A DNA stretch of 64,000 bases from Croceibacterium ferulae. GTDB lineage: Bacteria > Pseudomonadota > Alphaproteobacteria > Sphingomonadales > Sphingomonadaceae. Positions 44,780-52,441 of this stretch are shown here, in pieces. The position numbers and the translations under genes are program-made. The notes beneath the pieces were generated by a model, which saw only the letters and a program-made list of their open reading frames with translations, did no database searches and was not told where the DNA came from. Position 1 is the stretch's first letter. Each line of letters opens with the position of its first letter. Where the stretch lies: assembly GCF_003660445.1 (NCBI RefSeq), contig NZ_QZVQ01000006.1, forward strand, positions 186,001-250,000. Direction: 5' to 3'.

Positions 44780-45267
44780 ACCACACCTACCTTCTCGCGC
44801 TCGGTTCCAACCAGCGCCATGCGCAGATGGGGACCCCGCGCGCCGTGCTGGCTGCGGCGATGGAGGAACTGGCCGCGCTGGGCACCGTCACCGCGCGCTC
44901 GGCCGTGATCGACAGCGCGCCGGTCGGCCCGTCGCAGCGGCAATATGCCAATGCGGCGCTGGTGCTGGAGACGGAGCGGCTTCCGCCGGCGCTGCTGATG
45001 GTGTTGCAGGCGATGGAGCAGGATTTCGGCCGGGTGCGCCGGGGCCAGCGCTGGCGTGCCCGCGTGCTGGACCTGGACATCGTGCTGTGGAGCGGCGGAG
45101 CCTGGAACGCTCCCGGCCTCACGGTCCCGCACCCGCTGTTTCGGACCCGGCCGTTCGTGCTGGCTCCGGCGTTGGCGATCGCCGCCAGCTGGCGCGATCC
45201 GGCGAGCGGCCTGACCTTGCGCCAGCTGCACGCCCGCTTGACCCGCCCCCGCCCCCTGCCTAGGTGA
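44776..45267 (+). CDS. folK: 2-amino-4-hydroxy-6-hydroxymethyldihydropteridine pyrophosphokinase
   Basis: Transfers pyrophosphate to the pterin in folate synthesis. The 163-residue protein has YLLALGSNQ at the N-terminus, SQRQYANAALVLET, FGRVRRGQRWRARVLDLDIV (ATP and pterin contacts) and LTVPHPLFRTRPFVL. No ATG, GTG or TTG precedes the essential LALGSN motif in this frame. The best start is CTG 44776, which overlaps the aguB TGA (CTGA) and has CGGAGG four to five bases upstream. That start is unusual; the family call is firm. Confidence 0.92.
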   Translation: MNHTYLLALGSNQRHAQMGTPRAVLAAAMEELAALGTVTARSAVIDSAPVGPSQRQYANAALVLETERLPPALLMVLQAMEQDFGRVRRGQRWRARVLDLDIVLWSGGAWNAPGLTVPHPLFRTRPFVLAPALAIAASWRDPASGLTLRQLHARLTRPRPLPR

Positions 45268-45287
45268 CGCAGCCGCCCAAGCGGAGC

Positions 45288-45363
45288 GGGCCCTTAGCTC
45301 AGTCGGTAGAGCAACTGACTTTTAATCAGTAGGTCGCTGGTTCGAACCCAGCAGGGCTCACCA
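45288..45363 (+). tRNA. tRNA-Lys (TTT anticodon)
   Basis: A full cloverleaf is visible: acceptor GGGCCCT paired with AGGGCTC (one G-U), D-arm TAGCTCAGTCGGTAGAGC, anticodon stem ACTGA/TCAGT with loop CTTTTAA (anticodon TTT), and T-arm GCTGG-TTCGAAC-CCAGC. The encoded CCA is at 45361-45363. Its 3' 21 bases form most of the left attachment repeat of the integrated element. Confidence 0.97.
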
Positions 45364-45364
45364 T
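45343..45364 (+). repeat. attL: left 22-bp direct repeat in the tRNA-Lys 3' end
   Basis: This 22-bp sequence (begins CGAACCCAGC, ends GGCTCACCAT) runs from the T-loop to one base past the CCA of tRNA-Lys. An identical copy lies at 54274-54295. Together they frame the 8.9-kb element; a tyrosine integrase gene next to the right copy supports site-specific integration. Confidence 0.93.
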
Positions 45365-45417
45365 CCGTTGTTTTTCAACAACTTAGGCGACAAGCGCAAC
45401 CCATTGTCACGCACCTT

Positions 45418-45430
45418 TGTCTCGCACTGC
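45418..45430 (+). promoter_or_regulatory. TGTCTCGCACTGC site, left end
   Basis: This 13-base sequence ends one base before the ATG of the first element gene and recurs exactly at 54198-54210 near the right end, where it is half of a palindrome. It may be an integrase arm site or an operator. Confidence 0.45.
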
Positions 45431-45431
45431 T

Positions 45432-46226
45432 ATGGCGACTGCACCTAATCGAAAAACCAGCCCCCGTCGGCGAGTCACACGCGAGAACAAGCGACTAAGC
45501 CGCGACCGCAAAATCTTCGGAATTCTGCGACGTTCGGTAGCGATCGCCGAGCACAAACACGCGGTCGTGAACGAGCCTGTCGAGCCCCTATCAGTATTCT
45601 ATGGGAAGCAAGAGCTGCCATGGGACCTGACGCCATTCCCCATAGGGATACAGGAGAACGGCAAACCTATGCCTCAATGGGAAGACCTGTCCCAGTGGAT
45701 GAAGGTAATGGTAGCCACCATGCTTGGTCACCAATGGGACCTGCTCACTTTCAACATCCACCTGCACCCTGAACTTGAAGCAAAGCTCGTTGCCTCCGGT
45801 CGGCTGCGTGAGAAACTGGCGGAGCGGGTAAGAAAGCAGCTCACCAGGGCGGTGGGCAAGCGTGAGTTCTTCTTCGTCATCGAAGGAGCAAGGAAAGGGA
45901 CAGGGCAGCCGGTCATTCTGCACATGCATGGCGCGGTGTGCGCATACAGCCCCAGAGAACAGCAAGTGCTTGAGGAAGCGCTCGCCCGTGCGGCTGGTCA
46001 CAACATCGCTGGCCGTGCACAGACGTTCAGGGCAGTAAACACCAAGTGGTTCGAAGTGATCAGGGTCGCATATGTTGATTACCTGTTTAAGTTCGGAAAC
46101 AAGTTTGACTCGCGGCTTGATGAGCGCCGACTGGTCATGTCGCAGCCTATGACCGCTGCGGCGCGCGGACTATGGGTCGACATAACCCGACCCGAGCTCC
46201 GCTGCGGCACAGCGGCAATGCCGTAA
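45432..46226 (+). CDS. putative HUH-type replication initiator / nickase
   Basis: I recognise no close family, but the 264-residue protein has the three motifs of rolling-circle (HUH) endonucleases in the right order and spacing. A hydrophobic strand LLTFNIH lies near residue 105 (motif 1). VILHMHGAV contains His164 and His166 as the metal-binding H-hydrophobic-H pair (motif 2). YVDYLFKFGNK has Tyr214, Tyr217 and Lys220 (motif 3). The N-terminus is very basic. If real, it would nick DNA through a tyrosine and could replicate the excised element. ATG 45432 is chosen over an in-frame TTG at 45417 that falls inside the repeated TGTCTC site. No helicase domain is fused. Confidence 0.5.
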   Translation: MATAPNRKTSPRRRVTRENKRLSRDRKIFGILRRSVAIAEHKHAVVNEPVEPLSVFYGKQELPWDLTPFPIGIQENGKPMPQWEDLSQWMKVMVATMLGHQWDLLTFNIHLHPELEAKLVASGRLREKLAERVRKQLTRAVGKREFFFVIEGARKGTGQPVILHMHGAVCAYSPREQQVLEEALARAAGHNIAGRAQTFRAVNTKWFEVIRVAYVDYLFKFGNKFDSRLDERRLVMSQPMTAAARGLWVDITRPELRCGTAAMP

Positions 46227-46268
46227 CGTTCACAGCCCGAGATCTTCCACCGCGATCCAAAGTTCCCC

Positions 46269-46883
46269 ATGACGAACCCACCCGCGCTCAGCGCAGCGCT
46301 CAGTTACACCTTGTGTATCAGCAAGCAGCACAGGGAGCGCATGATCTTGGAAATGAACCTCTACGAAGCAGAGATGGTGACCGAGAACGGCAGCGAGCAA
46401 ATCAACGTCGTTGCTCCGTCGCACGAAAGATCGATCGACTTCATCAGGGAATACTATAGACAGACCGGCGTGCGAGTGACCAAGATTGTCACGCGGCGTA
46501 TCGACACCGAGCTGAAGGGGCGTGATCGACTGCGCCTCGACGACCTGCTTCACACGGCTCCAATTTGTTTCGCCGCCTACTGTCCGCCCATCGGCTGGTT
46601 GGCTGACCAGACGGCCACGTTACCGCTCCGCCTCTTCAAGATTGAGGTCTCCGGTAAGCTCGCCGATTTCGTGGTCGCGCCCAACACGGACGTCGCGTCG
46701 GCTGTATGGGCAGCATCGCTTATGCCCTTCGAAGGTGAAGTCCGCCAGTTTAACATCCTCGACGGTGCCCTCGGGCTGACGGAGCACCAGCGGAAGTGCC
46801 TCAGTTCGGTGCTGGGGTTCGGCCCCGCTGGCATCGCGACTTGGGACGGAGAGGAAGGCTGGACGGTCAGGTCACCAGGTTGA
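46269..46883 (+). CDS. hypothetical protein of the element
   Basis: The 204-residue protein matches no family I know. It is soluble, with no signal or membrane helix. Features: a region with VAPSHERSIDFIREYYRQTG that looks like a helix, a Cys-bearing segment APICFAAYCPPIGWL, and a C-terminal Gly/Trp-rich end. It follows the putative Rep gene by 42 bases on the same strand and may be a Rep accessory or regulator. Later in-frame ATGs exist, so the start is not certain. Confidence 0.55.
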   Translation: MTNPPALSAALSYTLCISKQHRERMILEMNLYEAEMVTENGSEQINVVAPSHERSIDFIREYYRQTGVRVTKIVTRRIDTELKGRDRLRLDDLLHTAPICFAAYCPPIGWLADQTATLPLRLFKIEVSGKLADFVVAPNTDVASAVWAASLMPFEGEVRQFNILDGALGLTEHQRKCLSSVLGFGPAGIATWDGEEGWTVRSPG

Positions 46884-47165
46884 TCGGTCGACCGTGCCGT
46901 AAATTCAAAGACCACTTCACGACGAGGCGGTCAGTCGCGCTTGGCACCGTCTCCTGGTGGGGGGGCAGCGCCGGCATCTTGGCAGCTATGAGCGCACGGC
47001 TGCCTGGTGTGCTCTCGAACTGGCGCAGCAGCTTATTCTTGCTATCCTACTCTATCGCGTAAGGAGTTTGACCTAGGCGGGGCTGCGCTACGATGGAACA
47101 TTGGCTCTTGGCAGCCGTGCTACTAAGGACCAGCTTGGGTCAGCAGATCCCCGGGGGAATAACCG
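46884..47165. other. intergenic region before the three-gene cassette
   Basis: About 280 bases without a supportable gene, between the Rep-linked unit and the unknown cassette. It should contain the cassette promoter. I see no repeat or hairpin of note. Confidence 0.4.
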
Positions 47166-47903
47166 TTGATAAAGTTGCAGGCAGACAGCGTTCAGGCAGT
47201 TGCGTTCCTCCAGCCAAACGCACCACAGGATGACGCGCTTCGGCTCTGGGAGAGGGTATTTCCAGGCGACAGCCCAGATGGTTTTCAGCGGGCAGCAAGC
47301 TCTCCAAGCTTGGAGACCAATGCTTCGGGTCAACGAGATAACCATTCGGTCATGGTGAAGTCGCAAGTTGGTCGAATCGACTGCGTCCTTACCGCGACGG
47401 GTGAACATGCGAATGTCCCTTCCGGCGGGCCGCCTCGAATCAATGATGTAGAAGCCGCCACCGCATTAGCATCGAGCTATCTCTACAAATTAACTGGACA
47501 CTTGAAGGTGATCCGGGTTGCGCTGGTGCTCGATCTGGCCACCACTGTGCAGCGTGGCTCTGAAATCGCTGCTATGAAGGACTTGGTTCACCCGCTTCAT
47601 CTGCCAGACCAGTCGATCGATGTTGTCCTGCAATTCAATGTTCGTAGGCCGTTCGAACTAGCACCGGGTCTTATGAACCGGCTGGTCACCTGGACGTCTG
47701 GTCAAGTTGGATACGTGCAAGTGACGCCAGGTGTTATGATGGGCACACCCATGGTCATGACACCTTACGTCGGACTAAAAATCGATGCAAACTCGGCTCC
47801 TGAAACTCCTTTCGACCAGTCGCACTTAGAAAAGGTCATTGAGGAGCTGCAAAGCGAGTGCCTAGCTATTTATGTCGAAGGTGCGTCGAGGTTTCTGACA
47901 TGA
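47166..47903 (+). CDS. unknown cassette protein A (TIGR04255-like end)
   Basis: The 245-residue protein starts at TTG 47166, which has GGGGGA nine bases upstream. The C-terminal part (YVGLKIDANSAPETPF, then LEKVIEELQSECLAIYVEGA) recalls the TIGR04255 family, where a final strand is followed by a helical segment and a phenylalanine near the end. The likeness is faint and the N-terminal half is not recognised. No membrane helix or signal. The stop overlaps the next ATG (ATGA), so it is the first gene of a tightly linked set. Base composition is more AT-rich than the chromosome. Confidence 0.6.
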   Translation: MIKLQADSVQAVAFLQPNAPQDDALRLWERVFPGDSPDGFQRAASSPSLETNASGQRDNHSVMVKSQVGRIDCVLTATGEHANVPSGGPPRINDVEAATALASSYLYKLTGHLKVIRVALVLDLATTVQRGSEIAAMKDLVHPLHLPDQSIDVVLQFNVRRPFELAPGLMNRLVTWTSGQVGYVQVTPGVMMGTPMVMTPYVGLKIDANSAPETPFDQSHLEKVIEELQSECLAIYVEGASRFLT

Positions 47904-48499
47904 CACAGGAAGCTATCAGCTCAAGCATGAGTGCCTTCATTCACTCGGTAAGCGCCTCCCAGAAAACTACGGGGTCGGCTCGCCCGTTCATTCGGTCTGC
48001 GCGAGAAGTCTTGTCCAAGGACATAGAGATCCTCTCCGGCACTTACCGCGTGCATAAAAGAATGCTCGATGCGACGTCGAACTCTTCAGAGAGTGCGCGT
48101 CCGGTGTGCTTCATCGTTATGCACGAGTCTCCCCTCGTCAAGAATTTTAGCAGCTCATCCAGCAACATGTCTCTGATTGCGGCTCGATACTATAACCATT
48201 TAGAAGGCCAGCTTCAGCAACTTTCTACAAATGCTGATCCAGATGCGGCAATCGATAGGGGTGCTGTCTCTTCGGCTATCGAGGTTTTGGCCGAGCTGAA
48301 AAATCGCGATTTGGCGCCACCTGCACTTTCCTGGCACGGCGGTGACGCGGTTGTCATGCTATGGGCCTTAGGAGATACTACTTACGCTATTACTGTAACC
48401 GATGACGAAGTAGGTTACACAGTTCGACGAAATAGAAAAACTTTGAAATTGGCTGACTCGATATCTTTGGCGCAGTTTAAGCTCGAAGACCTGCGATAA
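47900..48499 (+). CDS. unknown cassette protein B
   Basis: The 199-residue protein has a Ser-rich N-terminal part, a middle helical region and a C-terminal beta-like end with ALSWHGGDAVVMLWALGD and DDEVGYTVRRNRKTLKLAD. The latter pattern (a strand pair followed by IAL/LAD) resembles the sensor-like ends of small toxin-associated or defence accessory proteins, but no named family is clear. No signal peptide. It starts by ATGA overlap with gene A and ends two bases before gene C, so all three should be translated together. AT-rich codon use. Confidence 0.6.
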   Translation: MTQEAISSSMSAFIHSVSASQKTTGSARPFIRSAREVLSKDIEILSGTYRVHKRMLDATSNSSESARPVCFIVMHESPLVKNFSSSSSNMSLIAARYYNHLEGQLQQLSTNADPDAAIDRGAVSSAIEVLAELKNRDLAPPALSWHGGDAVVMLWALGDTTYAITVTDDEVGYTVRRNRKTLKLADSISLAQFKLEDLR

Positions 48500-48501
48500 G
48501 A

Positions 48502-49164
48502 ATGACTGTTGAGATAAATGACGGCGATGAGCTCGCGCGCTGTATTATATTTGATCGAGCATTCGAAAACGACATCCATGTCGACGAACTCCTCTGGCAG
48601 TTTGGCGCAACAAAGGCTGATGGTGCCTCTCACGAGTCAGCCGTTCTGCGGAGACTGGCCCCTTATCCTGAGGATGTTCATCGAATAGGGTGCCGAATTG
48701 CCGCCTTCCAGAACGAACGAAAAGGCAACCCTCCGCCGGGCCCTGGGCGGCGCTACTACTGCGGGTTCCGTGAGGCATCCTTCGCCTCCTTGCCGAAGGG
48801 CGGAGATGGCTACCGCATCGAATACTTGAACGTGCCTGAGAACGGTGAGAAGGCGCACGTGGACGTCGCCCTTTACATCTTAGTCGAGGGAAGGAGCGCG
48901 AAAGCGGTGCGACGGACTGAAGCTGGGCTCGCGATTGCCGAGCACTTTGGTCCGCCAGCCCCGCACCAGTGCGAAGTTGACTATGAGGATGCGCAACACC
49001 CGTTCGCCTTATATGGCCGCGACTGCCTTGTCTCTGGCCTGAGAGACAGATGGCCGTCGCTGTCACTCCAGGAGAATTCCTCCGTGAGTTCTTCTGACGC
49101 AGGAGGCTCTGTCCCAATTTTCGGCGAGCTTGGCTTCGGTGACGGCGAAGCCTCCCCTTTGTAA
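48502..49164 (+). CDS. unknown cassette protein C
   Basis: The 220-residue soluble protein has no recognisable motif. An early acidic stretch (EINDGDELARCIIFDRAF) is followed by a Pro/Gly-rich segment around residue 75, then strand-like segments (AHVDVALYILVEGRSA, EAGLAIAEHFGPP). The end is Ser-rich and low-complexity. Start ATG 48502 lies two bases after gene B. With A and B it forms the element's core cargo. Confidence 0.6.
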   Translation: MTVEINDGDELARCIIFDRAFENDIHVDELLWQFGATKADGASHESAVLRRLAPYPEDVHRIGCRIAAFQNERKGNPPPGPGRRYYCGFREASFASLPKGGDGYRIEYLNVPENGEKAHVDVALYILVEGRSAKAVRRTEAGLAIAEHFGPPAPHQCEVDYEDAQHPFALYGRDCLVSGLRDRWPSLSLQENSSVSSSDAGGSVPIFGELGFGDGEASPL

Positions 49165-49325
49165 GCGCCTCGGAGATATGCTCGTCAAGCGCCGATCAGC
49201 ATTGCCCGCGAGACCGCCGGCATCAGCGCCTCCATCGGCGACGGCACGCTGGTGCTGGCATAACCAGAGTTCAGTGCGCGCCCCTGTTCATGGTCACCCA
49301 CCATTGCACAAACAAATAAGTTCGT

Positions 49326-49449
49326 CTGAGTCTCAGCCGAGTATACTCCACTGAGATGATGTCGTGAGACACGGATTGTGTCTCAATAGGGTTGCTTTGA
49401 TAAACCGGGACAGCTAGAAGCAAAACCTCTAGAACCTACTGAGACACAG
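49326..49449. promoter_or_regulatory. resolvase res-like region: TGAGACA inverted repeats
   Basis: Upstream of the serine recombinase gene lie a perfect palindrome CTGAGTCTCAG (49326-49336), an 8-bp inverted repeat TGAGACAC...GTGTCTCA with a 5-base spacer (49365-49385), and CTGAGACACAG (49439-49449), ending five bases before the ATG. Serine resolvases usually bind several such inverted sites near their own gene, so this could be the res site and an autoregulatory operator at once. Confidence 0.55.
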
Positions 49450-49454
49450 GCTTC

Positions 49455-50000
49455 ATGACGACCATCATAGGATACGCTCGCGTCAGCAGCGACGACCAAG
49501 ATTGCACTATCCAGGAAGAAGCTCTTCGTGCGGCCGGTTGCACTACCGTCCGTAGCGAGAAGCACACCGGAACGACCACAGCTGGCCGTGACGAGCTTGA
49601 AACCGTTCTGTCTTTCATGCGGAGTGGTGACACTTTGATGGTCACGAGGATAGATCGGCTCGCCCGGTCAGTCGCTGACCTGGAGCGCATCGTTGCCCAG
49701 CTCCGCGAAAAGGGAGCGCATTTGCGTGCCACCGAGCAGCCGATAGATACGTCCACGCCGGCTGGTGTTGCGTTTCTACAAATGCTTGGTGTGTTCGCTC
49801 AGTTCGAAACTGCAATCCGGCGTGAGCGACAGATGGAAGGCATCGCTAAGGCGAAGGCCGCTGGCGTCTACAAGGGCCGTAAGTCTTCAGTCGACCCGGT
49901 CGCCGTGCGTGCGCTCCATGGTGAAGGTATGGGTGCGACCGAGATTGCCAATCGGTTGGGGATAGGTCGGGCAAGCGTATATCGAGCATTGAATGGTTGA
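49455..50000 (+). CDS. serine recombinase / resolvase
   Basis: The 181-residue protein has the resolvase fold: catalytic Ser11 in GYARVSSDDQD, Arg residues in VTRIDRLARSVADL, the segment QPIDTSTPAGVAFLQMLGVFAQFE and a C-terminal HTH (GMGATEIANRLGIGRASVYRAL). It is the size of Tn3-type resolvases and invertases. It is not followed by a transposase. In this element it may resolve multimers of an excised circle or invert or excise a segment. Confidence 0.93.
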   Translation: MTTIIGYARVSSDDQDCTIQEEALRAAGCTTVRSEKHTGTTTAGRDELETVLSFMRSGDTLMVTRIDRLARSVADLERIVAQLREKGAHLRATEQPIDTSTPAGVAFLQMLGVFAQFETAIRRERQMEGIAKAKAAGVYKGRKSSVDPVAVRALHGEGMGATEIANRLGIGRASVYRALNG

Positions 50001-50380
50001 CTAGCACCCTGGAGACATTCCCAGCCGGTCCACCTTGGAGGTCCTAGGAGTTGCCGAACACTCCCACCCGGATGGAGCCGAACTGCCGGGGGCGGCGCCT
50101 CGATGCCATCCACCGGCGTCAAAGGGCCTAACTTGAACAAACTCTCGTCACCGGTAAGCGTCCGGCCTGACGCGTGTTGCTGACGTTGCATTGAGCGCTG
50201 GCCCGATGTCCGCTTTCCGCTCCAACGATCTGTAACCTGCCTTTGCTTCCGTCCCATTGCCACCCATCATGCTTCATTGTCGACTTCCCGTAAGCTGCCA
50301 ATCGCTCATGTCGCCAGCGCCGCCGGTCGAAGCGTAATGATTGGCTGGGATGGGGCCACCCTGCCGGCCTTGGCCGCTCG
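50001..50380. other. gene-free region between resolvase and MFS gene
   Basis: About 380 bases with no convincing ORF; the local composition differs from both flanking genes, so a remnant of an old insertion is possible. No terminal inverted repeats were seen. Confidence 0.4.
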
Positions 50381-51943
50381 CTACACTTCTGCTTCCAACT
50401 CCCGTAAGCTTCGACCGCGTGTCTCACGCCCGGCATAGCCGACTAGCCCTGCCGATGCGGCCATGGGCACCAGCAAAGCGAGAGCGGCCCCACCGAGCGT
50501 CGGGATAAGGCCGATGAGGGCGAAGCCCTGCACCGCAACGCCACCAAATTTGCTACTGGCCGCGATCAACCCAGTCGCACGGCCACGCACGCCAAGGGGG
50601 TAGTTCTCCGCCGCATACGGTAGCAGCACCGCAATCATGCCGTTGCTGCCGACGACCAGCATCGCGATGACCGCGATCAGAAGCGGTGGTGACGAGAGTG
50701 TGGTGGCGGGAAGCAGCGCTCCGCCAAGCCCCACCAGCGTGAGCACGATTGTTCCGACCAGCGTCCATTTGCTGCTCCATCGGCTGTAGAGCAGCGCTGC
50801 AACCATGATCGTTGGTAGCGCTACGAGTGCAGAACTGGCGATAATCCCGCTGGCGAGCTCCGCGGTAAAGCCGCGATCCTGGAGATCGGACGGGAGCCAA
50901 AGCAGCAGTCCGAAAGTCACAAAGCTCCACGAGAGCGCGGAGATCACCAGCGCTGCCGTCAGTTGTCCGTGATGCTGAGCTGCGGAAGCGGCGTCCTGCG
51001 GCACCGGGGCCGCCGGACGCCGCACAATGCCGAACCGGTGCGCCATCTGCGCCAGCTCCGCCTCGCGCCCTTGCTCCAGCAGAAAACGTGGGGACTCTGG
51101 GATCCACCTTGCCAGCGCTAGGAGCAGCAGCCCGGTCGGAAATCCCTGCAGCCACAGGCTTCGCCAGCCAAACGCCGGCTCAAACAGGTGAGCTGCTCCG
51201 CTGGCGGCAAGGTAGCCGCCGACCAGTCCGGTGCCGCCCACCAGCACAAGCACCCAGCTGCGATGTCGCGGTGGCATCACTTCGGCCAGCAGGGTGTAGA
51301 CAACCGGCAGCATGCCCCCGGCAGAACAGCCCATCAGGAAGCACATCAGCAAGTTCCACTCGAACGAGGGCATCGCCCCGCAGATGGAGGTGGAGACAAA
51401 CAGGATCGTGGACAGCAGAATGGATACGCGCCGGCCATAGATGTCCGCCAGCCAACCCCATACAAACGAACCAATGGTGGTGCCGAGCAGGGCGACGAAT
51501 GGCAGCATGGCCGCGGACGCCGGAGGGATACCGTATTCGTTGCGCATGCCAGGGAGCACGAAACCGAGCGTCGCAGGCTTCATCGTGTCGATGACAAGGC
51601 CCAGCGTCAGGACCAGGAGCACCGTGCCATGCCAGCGGCCAAACGGTGTCTCGTCCGGGGCTTCAAACATTGTTCCGGCATGTGCATCATGCCGGACCCG
51701 GTGCTTTGGAAGCGCACCGAAGATCGCTGCAGGCACGCCTAAAAGGATCAGGGCCATGCCAGCATACATCCAACCGTCCATCGGCATGCCGGCTAGGTGA
51801 TTGCCCATCTGGTGCGCCATAGCGAGCATCGGCAGGTGCAGCGCCACACCGATGCTGATCGCCGCGCAGCCCGCCCAGAATATCGGCCATCGTTCGCCGA
51901 TTACCGATGCGCGACGCACCGCGTGATTAGATTTCGTCATCAT
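50381..51943 (-). CDS. MFS transporter
   Basis: The predicted 520-residue protein has about twelve membrane helices. The MFS signature between helices 2 and 3 reads VWGWLADIYGRRVSILLS. It resembles the aromatic acid / proton symporter group in layout, but the substrate is unclear. ATG 51943 (MMTKSN) has a GGGGGG ribosome site just upstream and is preferred over an ATG at 51997. It is the only recognisable metabolic-type cargo on the element. Its composition is closer to the chromosome than that of the A-B-C cassette, which suggests separate acquisition. Confidence 0.85.
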   Translation of the reverse strand: MMTKSNHAVRRASVIGERWPIFWAGCAAISIGVALHLPMLAMAHQMGNHLAGMPMDGWMYAGMALILLGVPAAIFGALPKHRVRHDAHAGTMFEAPDETPFGRWHGTVLLVLTLGLVIDTMKPATLGFVLPGMRNEYGIPPASAAMLPFVALLGTTIGSFVWGWLADIYGRRVSILLSTILFVSTSICGAMPSFEWNLLMCFLMGCSAGGMLPVVYTLLAEVMPPRHRSWVLVLVGGTGLVGGYLAASGAAHLFEPAFGWRSLWLQGFPTGLLLLALARWIPESPRFLLEQGREAELAQMAHRFGIVRRPAAPVPQDAASAAQHHGQLTAALVISALSWSFVTFGLLLWLPSDLQDRGFTAELASGIIASSALVALPTIMVAALLYSRWSSKWTLVGTIVLTLVGLGGALLPATTLSSPPLLIAVIAMLVVGSNGMIAVLLPYAAENYPLGVRGRATGLIAASSKFGGVAVQGFALIGLIPTLGGAALALLVPMAASAGLVGYAGRETRGRSLRELEAEV

Positions 51944-52441
51944 GCTCCCCCCAAGGCGCACTCCTAGCTTGCGAATATCAGCGCGCAAACTGCTCATCGG
52001 TTTTACAACAGAACCATGGGCAGCTGGCTGAACGAAGACCAGATCTTACGACTATAAGCAGGAACTGCCTTGGGAGGTTTGGGAGGCAAGGGCCAGGATC
52101 GAACGACCTACGCTAGGTCTCGCAAGGCAGCTATGACGTTCAAAGCGCTCAACACCGGACTGTCGGCTAACCAACCAAACATCGCTGTGAAGCTGGCGCT
52201 TCGGGTGACCAGGAAGCGGATATACGATTGGGGTGCCTGCCGCAGGACGGTCGTGGGCGGACGCTTACCGTGACCGCGCCTGATGTTCTTTAGCTCCAAG
52301 CGGCTGGTTGAAAAATGTTGTGCTGTTGTTGACGAAATCCGCCGGATATTTTCTGCCCATCACTAAGAGCTCGCGAACTCCGCAGAAAACGGCCACTTAT
52401 GGCTTGCCGCGGAGAATGGCTGCGGTTGAAAACAACAATTT
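51944..52441. other. gene-free region between MFS gene and integrase
   Basis: About 500 bases without a supportable gene. The notable structure is an inverted repeat at 52378-52414: CTCCGC...GCGGAG outside and GCCA-CTTA-TGGC inside. It lies 27 bases beyond the integrase stop and may be its terminator, or an excision or replication site. Confidence 0.45.

Noticed and set aside
47166-49164. Toxin-antitoxin interpretation of the three-gene cassette
   Set aside because: All three proteins are about 200-245 residues and none shows an antitoxin DNA-binding domain or a known toxin fold, so the small-pair logic of TA systems does not fit.
52070-52273. A 67-codon plus-strand ORF between MFS and integrase genes
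   Set aside because: No ribosome site of note, no motif, and the composition is like the noncoding DNA around it.
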